Shown: piece after piece, positions 20,940 through 28,831 of the stretch
Layout: every line of letters begins with the position of its first letter
Numbering within the stretch: the first letter of the stretch is position 1
Assembly: GCA_032718475.1 (NCBI GenBank)
Contig: JAUCBJ010009163.1
Coordinates: forward strand, 1-64,000
Length of the DNA stretch: 64,000 bases
Source: Nemertoderma westbladi
Lineage: Eukaryota; Xenacoelomorpha; Nemertodermatida; Nemertodermatidae
Reading direction: 5' to 3'
The notes under the pieces: model-generated
What the model was told of the DNA's origin: nothing
Database searches by the model: none
What the model saw: only the letters and a program-made list of their open reading frames with translations
Made by a program: the position numbers and the translations under genes

Positions 20940-21509
20940 ACGGACGCATCCTTAGTGTTAGTATACATTGCGGCCGACAATATTGCACTAAAGACATTTG
21001 TGGCCAACAGACGCGCTCAGATCGTTGATTTTTCGACGAAGGAACAATGGAGACATTGTCCGGGAGTGTTGAACCCGGCCGACATAACTTCAAGAGGTGC
21101 AATGCCGGCGGAATTCTGTCAGGAAGAGTCGCAGGAGTTTTGGTTGCATGGACCTGATTTTCTAACGAGGACACAGGAACATTGGCCAGAGCGACTAAAG
21201 ATAGTGACCAATCCGATGCCTGAAGATGCAGAAGTCAAAGTGGAGAAAGTCTCTAAGTCGAAGTCAAAAGCCAAACTTAAGTCATTGGAGCGGCCTGAAG
21301 AGTCATTGGAGCGGCCCGGAGACCTGTCAGACCTACAGACTTACGTGACGACTAGGTCCGGAAGGGTAAGTTACGACATAAAACCACCCTTACAGACTAA
21401 ACCAGAGTCACAGTTGGTAAGTGACGGACAGAAAATGATCGACAAAATGGAGCCTTTGGTTTCCAAACCCGCGGGTTTGGATTCGAAACTTCCATTAATT
21501 AGCGGATAA
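20940..21509 (+). CDS. E1 RNase H end and linker
   Basis: Continuation of the pol frame after the TGA at 20937. It carries TDASLVLVYIAADN (RNase H end), then QWRHCPGVLNPADITSRG and WLHGPDFL, the conserved BEL/Pao block after RNase H. A Lys/Ser/Pro linker follows, with SLERPEESLERPGD (two TTGGAGCGG words at DNA level) and the dyad motif at 21463-21480 (read SKPAGLD). It ends at TAA 21507-21509; the frame remains open beyond it. Confidence 0.85.
   Translation, partial: TDASLVLVYIAADNIALKTFVANRRAQIVDFSTKEQWRHCPGVLNPADITSRGAMPAEFCQEESQEFWLHGPDFLTRTQEHWPERLKIVTNPMPEDAEVKVEKVSKSKSKAKLKSLERPEESLERPGDLSDLQTYVTTRSGRVSYDIKPPLQTKPESQLVSDGQKMIDKMEPLVSKPAGLDSKLPLISG
21463..21480 (+). repeat. E1 dyad motif, copy 4 (perfect palindrome)
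   Basis: CCAAACCCGCGGGTTTGG equals its own reverse complement over 18 bases. In the linker before integrase, read S-K-P-A-G-L. Confidence 0.9.
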
Positions 21510-22754
21510 CCATCGCTGGCATTAGAGCCATGTAGTATTTATGACAAATTACTAAATTCGTCTGCCTCTTGGCTGACAATTTGTAAAAGAACTGCGTGGT
21601 TAAGCCGATACGTTTCGTACCTTTGTTTAAAACATTCGGAACATTTGGGAGAACAATTGAGCACCAATAGTGAGCGAATTCGGAAATTGAAACAACCTCT
21701 GACAGAGGATGAGATTGATCAAGCGGAATTAAAGCATTTGAAACATTATCAAATGTGTGCCTTCCCTAAAGAATTCCATCTATTATCGGCTCAACGACCA
21801 GTTCTCTATAAACCCCTTAGAAAATGGAGTCCATTAATCCATAAGGGTTTGATTTGTCATAGATCGAGAATCCAGACTGTCGACATAAACTCACAGTTTA
21901 GGTTCCCAGTGATAATCCCTAGTCACCCAATAGAATTGCAAAGAGCGATTCTATGGGATATACACAAGAGGTTGCATCACTCGGGAAAGTTACACTGTTT
22001 GTCGTCAGCGAGACAGCGATTCATTCTATTGCAGCCAAGCAGGGCAGTCGGCACTATGTATGACGCCTGTCTGGTTTGCAAGAGGGTGAACGCCAGAGTA
22101 TTGGAACAGGAGATGGCTGAACTCCCGGAAGCGAGAGTGCAGGCATATGACCCACCCTTTATGAACACAGGGGTGGACTGTTTTGGTCCGATTGAGGCAA
22201 AGAGTGGACGGCTGACCCACAAGCAATGGGGTCTGCTACTGACATGCATGGCTAGTAGAGCCATACATATTGAGCGTGTGGCAGACATGTCGACAAAATC
22301 TCTGCTCCTGGCCTTAAAGAGATTTATGGCCAGGAGAGGACTAGTAAAGGCGTTCTACTCTGACAAGGGTACAAACTTTGTCGGGGGGAATAGCGAGTTG
22401 AACGCGGCTCATAAAGCGGCACAGAATAAAGAAATTTCTGCAGCACTTTTGCTGCAAAGAGTAGAGTGGAGATTTAATACTCCAGAAAGTCCTTGGAGAG
22501 GAGGAAGTTGGGAGCGTTTAGTTCGCTCTGTAAAACAGGCCATTGCCAAAACATTGCCTGTAAACAAACAACTTACCGACGACGAGCTGGTCACAGCTTT
22601 CATCGAAATCGAGCATACCCTAAACTCGAGGCTGATGGCTATGTTACCAGACGGTGTTGCATTAACGCCGAATCATTTGCTAATGCAGAGTCCAGCATTT
22701 CTTGTGCCGGCATCAGAACCCATTAGTGCCGACCTATATAGTCGTAAAAGCTAG
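21510..22754 (+). CDS. E1 integrase
   Basis: Same frame as RT; open from 21510, with the first ATG at 21645. HHCC zinc region (HKRLHH...CLVCKRVN), then the DDE core: DCFGP, YSDKGTNF and SPWRGGSWERL give D, D and E. It ends at TAG 22752-22754, where E2 has W (GRKAW). The frame continues to 23126. Role: insertion of the cDNA with a 5-bp target duplication, as seen around E1 and E3. Confidence 0.92.
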   Translation, partial: PSLALEPCSIYDKLLNSSASWLTICKRTAWLSRYVSYLCLKHSEHLGEQLSTNSERIRKLKQPLTEDEIDQAELKHLKHYQMCAFPKEFHLLSAQRPVLYKPLRKWSPLIHKGLICHRSRIQTVDINSQFRFPVIIPSHPIELQRAILWDIHKRLHHSGKLHCLSSARQRFILLQPSRAVGTMYDACLVCKRVNARVLEQEMAELPEARVQAYDPPFMNTGVDCFGPIEAKSGRLTHKQWGLLLTCMASRAIHIERVADMSTKSLLLALKRFMARRGLVKAFYSDKGTNFVGGNSELNAAHKAAQNKEISAALLLQRVEWRFNTPESPWRGGSWERLVRSVKQAIAKTLPVNKQLTDDELVTAFIEIEHTLNSRLMAMLPDGVALTPNHLLMQSPAFLVPASEPISADLYSRKS

Positions 22755-23126
22755 AAGGTGACACAATTAGTGGCGTACACATTCTGGGAATATTGGCGGG
22801 AATACTATCTTCCCACCATATCCACCAGAACAAAGTGGTACAAAACGGTTCGGAGTCTCCAAAGGGGAGATTACGTACTGATAACCGAGCCAATTGTCAA
22901 GAGAAAGTACTGGGAGACGGGAGTTATCTTGCACACACACCCAGACGTGCAAAACATAGTGCGCACAGTCACTGTGAAAATTAGGTGCAAGTGTCCGGAC
23001 CCAAAGAAGTGTAAAACTAATGGTTTACACACCTTGGACCGACCGGTCCAAGATATCGTGTTATTAGAGGAGACACGCATCGAGACGGGAGATTATAATT
23101 TGTCTCCTGCCTCAAAACAAAATTAG
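22755..23126 (+). CDS. E1 integrase C-terminal domain (DUF5641-like)
   Basis: Continuation of integrase after the TAG. Contains KVTQLVAYTFWEYWREYYLP and the C-terminal DRPVQDIVLLEETR...SGDY-type ending shared with E2 (DRPTQRLVLLEETR) and, shortened, with E3. Relative to E2 it has an insertion with three Cys (IRCKCPDPKKC). True end of pol at 23126. Confidence 0.88.
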   Translation, partial: KVTQLVAYTFWEYWREYYLPTISTRTKWYKTVRSLQRGDYVLITEPIVKRKYWETGVILHTHPDVQNIVRTVTVKIRCKCPDPKKCKTNGLHTLDRPVQDIVLLEETRIETGDYNLSPASKQN

Positions 23127-23147
23127 TGTTGGACGCAACTCACTTCG

Positions 23148-23284
23148 TATGCATTCCTCGTATGCAAATACTAGGAAATGCATAGGAGCGGGTTGGCGGT
23201 GATTTGCGTTGAGTTTTGTCTGGTGGGTATCAAAAACAAAATTTTATTTTCAAAATTTTGGAAAATTTAAAATTTTAAAAAATT
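23148..23284 (+). promoter_or_regulatory. E1 internal polypurine tract with hairpin and A/T tracts
   Basis: A hairpin (TATGCATT at 23148-23155 with AATGCATA at 23177-23184, extended by CCT/AGG across one bulge) is followed at once by GGAGCGGG (23185-23192), identical in its first seven bases to the terminal polypurine tract. From 23236 to 23284 there are AAAATTTT tracts. E2 has the same order at 57077-57230, with the 12-mer CATAGGAGCGGG in common. The layout resembles the central polypurine tract and central termination sequence of lentiviruses. Function inferred. Confidence 0.6.
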
Positions 23285-23552
23285 AGAAGTGAACCCAAGA
23301 CAATTCCAGACACTGTGTATAGACGCGTTTTAGAATTCGTCTATAGATATACAGTAATTTGAAAAGTCGTGAAGCCTGGAAAATAGCATTTAGAAACCAT
23401 GGTGACGGCTATATTACGTAGGAGTGTAAATTGAGTTTAGCAATTTCCACAGATTGGTGCCAGCAGTACAACTAAGGTGCTAAAGGTTAGTAGCACCAGA
23501 GGCGTACACGGACCCCACTCAGTAGTTTGCAGTGAAGTGTGATGTTCGATTA

Positions 23553-23570
23553 TCAAACCTGTGGGTTTGG
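23553..23570 (+). repeat. E1 dyad motif, copy 5
   Basis: TCAAACCTGTGGGTTTGG, non-coding, 312 bp before the ORF A start. E2 has its own motif 353 bp before its ORF A. Confidence 0.8.
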
Positions 23571-23881
23571 TATAGTCGAGCATTGAGATTATGGTCCCTT
23601 CTAACTACTGTAGTTTAGTACGAGTAATGGGAGTAGTCTGGGCATCAAAAAGTGAGTTGGTCATGGCCAGTTTATCTCCAAAGTTTTTGCGCTATGCATG
23701 GGAATAGGTTAGAGGATAGTTAGGAAGAGACGAGATCTAGAGAGTCGAACCTGAACTGCTGGAAGGCAGCGCGGGGGGGTTCGGGAGGTCTGTCTTTCGA
23801 TGACATCTAACTGATTTACCCATAGTGTAATTGGTTACGTAATGGCACTTATTGGATATATATGTATATACGCGGCGCATA

Positions 23882-24790
23882 ATGGAGAAGGATATTAGAG
23901 CGCAACCGCGGAGAGGATTTACTGCTAGAGAGGAGGCGGAGTTACCATTCGCGCGACCGGGATGTAAAGATTCGAACGTTTACTACCATGGGAGGTCGGT
24001 GATGGAGCTAAATGGAAGGTATTTACCCACGTATGATAAGGAGCTAAGGAGGGAAAGAATGAGAACGTTGGGGGACCGTATGGAAGTTTTGCGGAGAGAG
24101 TATTGCACTCGGTATCCCTACGACTTCGCTTTAGACGTATGTGACATTAGTGCAGACCCGGATGAGGAGATCGCGCGGCTGTACCATATGAATATGTATT
24201 TACGATATGAAGAACCTCTACCTGCAGTCCGAGATCAGTTCAACGGAATGCATCTGTACCGGAGGACTAGAGGCGAGGATCAGGAGACGCCGAAAATCTT
24301 CAGCGTTTACAAGTTGTTTTACAAGTGTGGTGAATGCATGAACAAACAAGACGTGGCGATTCCTGACCGACTGGACGAGCAACATCCAGAACCGATATTA
24401 ACGCGATGTCAAGCTCACCAGTTCCTTAGATATAACGAGGGAGGTTACCCGATGAGCAACCCGATGATCAGTATCGACTTCAGCGGAAAGCGACCTCCAA
24501 GACCCATTACACCGACCGTTACGACATTAGATCCGTATACGGAGATTAAACCCTGTTCGACACCCAGTTTGATAGAGACGGCAGCGGCCATTTCGCTGTA
24601 CCGAGCCTATAAGGATCTAGAGGCGCGGCGCGAAGTGGCACGGGACTCGGGTACCATTGGAACGTTGACTGTCTACGGGAAGTTTTATGCGCGAAGTTCT
24701 TGCGTGATGTCCCGATGCAGATCACGGATTATGACACATTGGACAAGATTGGAGCTCCAGGGAAGGAGAGCAAATTGTTTGGATGGTTAG
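23882..24790 (+). CDS. E1 ORF A: CxxC...CxxH accessory protein
   Basis: The ATG at 23882 (MEKDIRAQPRRGF) matches the start of E2 ORF A (MEKGIQGEPRWGY). Conserved blocks: Arg-rich helix, RYPYDF...CDISADPDEE, LPAVRDQFNGMHLYRRTRGED, then a probable zinc site CGEC (about residue 155) with RCQAHQ some 30 residues on, and SLYRAYKDLEARRE near 245. The frame runs to 24790, but its last part overlaps the ORF B frame (from about 24664), so the homologous end is near 24640. The spacer between A and B seen in E2 is missing here. No known family recognised; nucleic-acid or metal binding is a guess. Confidence 0.75.
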   Translation: MEKDIRAQPRRGFTAREEAELPFARPGCKDSNVYYHGRSVMELNGRYLPTYDKELRRERMRTLGDRMEVLRREYCTRYPYDFALDVCDISADPDEEIARLYHMNMYLRYEEPLPAVRDQFNGMHLYRRTRGEDQETPKIFSVYKLFYKCGECMNKQDVAIPDRLDEQHPEPILTRCQAHQFLRYNEGGYPMSNPMISIDFSGKRPPRPITPTVTTLDPYTEIKPCSTPSLIETAAAISLYRAYKDLEARREVARDSGTIGTLTVYGKFYARSSCVMSRCRSRIMTHWTRLELQGRRANCLDG

Positions 24791-27219
24791 ATAAATACAT
24801 CAAAGTATGGGTCGCGGTGGCTACATTCCCAGACGACGAGGAGGTAGACCAGACGTGGCTGAGGAGGAAAGGTTCTTACACCCGATATGATGACCACAAG
24901 GCTATCGAGCGCATGTGGACCTCAACAGACGAGATTCAGCGTCAGTGGAGGAAAACGGAGGAATCACTGCAGGATTGGAGGGTGATGTTCTACGACAATG
25001 AAGGAGGGTCCCATCAAGAATGTTTGACTAGCAAGTGCATTCAAATTCGCGCAGCCGATGGTGTGACTCATGTGTTTATGCGCGTGAGGGCAGATCGAGA
25101 GAGACCGGAGCCCATCATAACGACACAATATCGGAAGGGGAAGGATCCTAGGGAACAGATTTTGGAGGTATGCAGGCGAGGAGGTATGCATGGAGTGGAG
25201 CGTATCGACGCCAGGATGCTACCCAGATTACGTCAAGGTGGGATCAGGAGTCCAGAGCGATTTGGAGAGTGACTTCAACGCCATGACTGATTTGGAAGAT
25301 AGATTGCCGAGACCGTTTGTCGACACCAAGCTATTGTTGCTATGGGCACAGGATATTGGAATTTATAGGGAGTATCCCAACTCTGCCAAGACTGGTATGG
25401 GCTTTATAGCACATTTGTTGTATAATTGGGACTTTAAGTTAAAGACGCAGAAGAAGTACGAGGAGGCGTATGGTGAATACAACACGCCACAGGGAGTGGA
25501 GTTCAAATCCCACTTCAAGCGGCAAGCGTTAGTGTATTGGAACATTTGCGCGCCACCCCGTGCGTCGCTACAATATTATTTGGTGCTTGAGTCGAACACG
25601 GTAACCTGTTTATTAGCGGATATCGTTGCGCGAGTTTTGAAGCGTCATCCATTGGTATTCGGAGGAGATCAATACGTTCGCTCGAAAGGGGGAATCCAAT
25701 CCGACGTGATGAAGCGTTTCTTAACCCCGTTCTTCAACCAATTGTTAGATAATACGTCGATGGTTAGGAGAGGATTAGTGATATTCGAAGGAGTATATCG
25801 ACAGAACATCGGAGATTTGGGAGACCGACCGTCGATGGAGTATCCGACGCCAGAGGCCTTGGAGAAGTGGTTCGGGAATCCAACCCGCGGGTTTGGTACT
25901 CCCTTCCACTCGGAGGCTGATAGACCCGTTAAGGAGGGTTGGCCGGAGACGTTAGTAGAGGTGTTCGGAGTAGATCTTCCGGTGGAGAAGACATATCCGA
26001 AACGAACGCGGGAGGAAATATTGGAGATAGAGGACAAGGGCGAGGATGTTTACTTTTTCCGGATCGACAACCGCTGACCGGAGAGGACGACATCGTATTA
26101 GACATTGGGAAAGAAGGAAGTGCGAAACCGATTGGAGACCTCATATACGAGGGGGCCTGGTTTCCACAAGCGCGTAGGTGTAAGTTGTGCGGCAGCACAA
26201 GGCACAATCAAAAATAGTGCGATGCGGTAGTAGAGGCAGTGCATAAGGTCTGCCGTTGGTGTAATGAGACTGACCATTTGTTTCACACGTGCACCGTCTT
26301 CATTTCTCAATGTGGATACTGTGGGGTAAAGGGGCATCGCAGTGCGAGATGTCAGTTGCGAGATGATTCCTTCCAAAACCACAGCGCTAACCTACTTCGG
26401 GAGATGCTAGATAAGTGGGAGGGTGTGGCCGACTACCACATCCAAGCGCAGATGCGTTGGTTACCATTTAAGGCGGGATACGGATTTTGGGCAGTAGACC
26501 CATCTCACGTTGCGTATGAGCCGTATCTACAGTCTTTGCCACAATATCAGGAGCTCATCTTGACCGCTCAAGACCTTCCACAAAACACTGGAGTTATCGT
26601 AGTTCGAGAATACTTCAGACAGTTGAATATGGACAACAAGTACACTTGGAACTTCGTTGTTATTTGCGACTGGATCACAAAAGGTCTGTTTTCGGAAACT
26701 AGAAAAGTGGTACACGCGCGAGGAGATTGGAGGATGGCGGCTATACAGTACCGCAACGAGTTCTTGTTGACTCATGTACCAGTGGGGTCATTGACCGCTG
26801 AGAGGATACAGGAGCAGAGAATCGCAGCACCCACAACGTCGACCGTTGGAGCTCAAGGCTCACGGAAAGAACCAGGAGGAGAGGTCCAAGACAAACGTCA
26901 AGTCAAGGACGACCACTATCACTCTATTATAGAAGCGCAAAGATTGCAGCGCAAGGCGCAGGGAGCGTCGGAAAAGGCGCGCGTGCAATTGCAGAAGGAA
27001 GAGTTGGCGGAAGCGACCACAGGAGCACGACAATCGGGACGAGGCCGAGGTAGAAGTACCAGCCGGGAGTCTGTCGGGGCTCAGGGAACATCGTCGCCGG
27101 TTCTGGGGAGTGACGCCTCACGGACGGCGTCAACAGAATCGACTAGAGGACGATTGGTGTATCTGGGTAGAGGGCGAAAGAGGGTAGCGAGCCCAAAGAA
27201 CCCAGGAGCGGGTCGGTAA
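24664..27219 (+). pseudogene. E1 ORF B: exonuclease-like plus zinc-knuckle protein, broken
   Basis: Homologous to E2 ORF B throughout but with frame changes near 25230 and 26060 and a TAG at 26215-26217 inside the first zinc knuckle (CKLCGSTRHNQK then C). Segments: 24664-25272, 25190-26077, 25939-26217 and 26218-27219. Visible motifs: FYDNEGGS...IQIRAADG (D-x-E), KVGSGVQSDL with a conserved Asp, VYWNICAPPRASLQYY at the third exonuclease position, zinc knuckles CRWCNETDHLFHTC and CGYCGVKGHRSARC, block GFWAVDP...PQYQEL, and a basic Arg/Gly/Ser tail. A dyad motif at 25880-25896 is read NPTRGFG. It lies directly after ORF A. Confidence 0.75.
25880..25896 (+). repeat. E1 dyad motif, copy 6
   Basis: CCAACCCGCGGGTTTGG, inside ORF B, read P-T-R-G-F-G, a third reading frame relative to copies 2 and 4. 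Confidence 0.8.
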
Positions 27220-27622
27220 TGCATTTATAGCACGGGGCGACAGACTCTAGATATGTACATCATTGTTGCTCTGATGTACATTGTAGCATTTGGAAATATT
27301 CGACTAGACTCATATACACTAGTCATATCGATTTGAATTTATATTATGAGAGAGGCGAAGGAGGTGATTGGGGAGACAAACCTGCGGGTTTGGCTTACTC
27401 CTTTCACCTACAATAGCAAAATTTTTTATATTTGATCTTGTATGTAGTAATCATTATGTAAGAACGAACGAGAAACAATATTTTGTAAATTTAATTTGTA
27501 TGTAATTATCGTTAAACAGTGAGAGAGATAATATTTGGCAAATTTAATTTGTATGCAATTCCATTATGCAATATCTATGGCAATATTTGTAAATAGTAGA
27601 ATTTATAGTATCAAGTATTTTA
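27220..27622 (+). other. E1 3' untranslated region before the LINE
   Basis: A+T-rich, non-coding. It contains dyad copy 7 and short repeats of AATTTGTATG and GAGAGA words. It ends near AGTATTTTA (27614-27622), which recurs after the LINE at 33454-33462. Confidence 0.6.
27377..27393 (+). repeat. E1 dyad motif, copy 7
   Basis: CAAACCTGCGGGTTTGG, non-coding, about 160 bp after the end of ORF B. E2 has a motif 20 bp after its ORF B stop. Confidence 0.8.
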
Positions 27623-27625
27623 AAT

Positions 27626-27651
27626 TTTTTTTTTTTTTTTTTTTTTTTTTT
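27626..27651. repeat. Poly(T) tract, about 26 bases
   Basis: A long T run directly after AAGTATTTTAAA. It may mark the left end of the LINE or an older insertion. Confidence 0.7.
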
Positions 27652-27764
27652 ATGCCGTTTATTTGTTAGTATTGCAGTATTGCTTCTTAACCTACCAAAA
27701 TTAATTTTAAAGCTGTCAGACTGTAATTATATTATAAATACTGAAATAGCGAGGTTAGCAATTA

Positions 27765-28370
27765 GGATTCCTTAGTGACGAAGGTTCCTTAGCGACGAGG
27801 GTTCCTTAGCAACGAGGGTTCCTTAGCAACGAGGGTTCCTTAGCAATGAGGATTCATTAGCGACGAGGTTTCATTAGCGACGAGGGTTCCTTAGCGACGA
27901 GGGTTCATTAGCGACGAGGATTCCTTAGCAACGAGGGTTCCTTAGCAACGAGTGTTCCTTAGCAACGAGAGTTCATTAGCGACGAGGCCTCCTTAGCGAC
28001 GAGGGTTCATTTCCTTAGCAACAAGGATTCCTTAGCGACGACGGTTCCTTTGTGACGAGGGATCCTTAGCAACGAGGGTTCCTTAGCAACGAGGGTTCAT
28101 TAGCGACGAGGGTTCCCTAGTGACGACGGTTCCTTTCCTTAGCAACGAGGATTCCTTTTGCTACGACGGTTCCTTCGTGACGAGGGTTCCTTAGCAACGA
28201 GGGTTCCTTAGCAACGAGGGTTCCTTAGCAACGTGGGTTCCTTAGCATCGAGGGTTTCTTAGCGTCGAGGGTTCCTTAGCAACGAGGGATTCTCAGCAAC
28301 GAGAGTTACATTCCTTAGCAACGAGGGATCCATTCTTTAGCGACGTGGGTTCCTTAGTGACGAGGGTTCC
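27765..28370 (+). repeat. 17-bp minisatellite, about 35 copies
   Basis: Degenerate head-to-tail copies of GGTTCCTTAGCAACGAG with variants (GCGACGAG, GTGACGAG, GATTCC). Copies abut without unique spacers, so this is a minisatellite, not a CRISPR-like array. It lies between the E1 3' UTR and the LINE 5' UTR. Confidence 0.9.
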
Positions 28371-28420
28371 AAACAAAGGAGAGCGATCTACAGTATCGAG
28401 GTTTGTCTCTTTAACAACTA

Positions 28421-28756
28421 TTTGTCTGCATCCTTCACTTTCTATAGGAACATTATTCTAATCATCATTTGCCCCATTGCCGTATCGCTTAATTACATAC
28501 CTATCAAATGTGGCATCAGCTATAATCATTCATTTACTTCAATATTTATGTTTAACACCCATCATTATTCATTATTGCTTTACCTGATTTGTCTGCATCC
28601 TTCATTTTCTAATAGAACATTATTTTAATCATCATTTGCCCCATTGCCGTATCGCTTAATTACATACCTATCAAATTGTGCATCAGCTATCACTAAATCA
28701 TTAATTTATTTCTTAAATATTTTTGTTTAATACTTTTGTTTGATTATTATTCACTA
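28421..28756 (+). repeat. Duplicated 5' UTR unit of the LINE (2 x 168 bp)
   Basis: Units start at 28421 and 28589 with TTTGTCTGCATCCTTCA and share TCATCATTTGCCCCATTGCC and ATTACATACCTATCAAAT. Tandem promoter-type monomers before the ORF are common in LINEs, where they can restore the promoter after 5' loss. Confidence 0.8.
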
Positions 28757-28831
28757 TTGCCGATATAGTACCGCTCTGTTTAGGTATTTCATATTATTAG
28801 ATTTATTTTGGTACAAACAGCAGACAGTTCT

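Larger units (their letters stand above)
23127..23881 (+). other. E1 intergenic region between pol and ORF A
   Basis: Non-coding. Besides the internal polypurine tract it has a dyad motif at 23553-23570 and a block at 23643-23675 (ATCAAAA, GTGAGT, GGCCAGTTTA) that E2 keeps at 57418-57456. The block includes a splice-donor-like GTGAGT at 23652. Confidence 0.65.

Noticed and set aside
27765-28370. CRISPR-like look of regularly repeated 17-bp units
   Set aside because: Units abut without unique spacers and the context is animal retroelements; it is a minisatellite.
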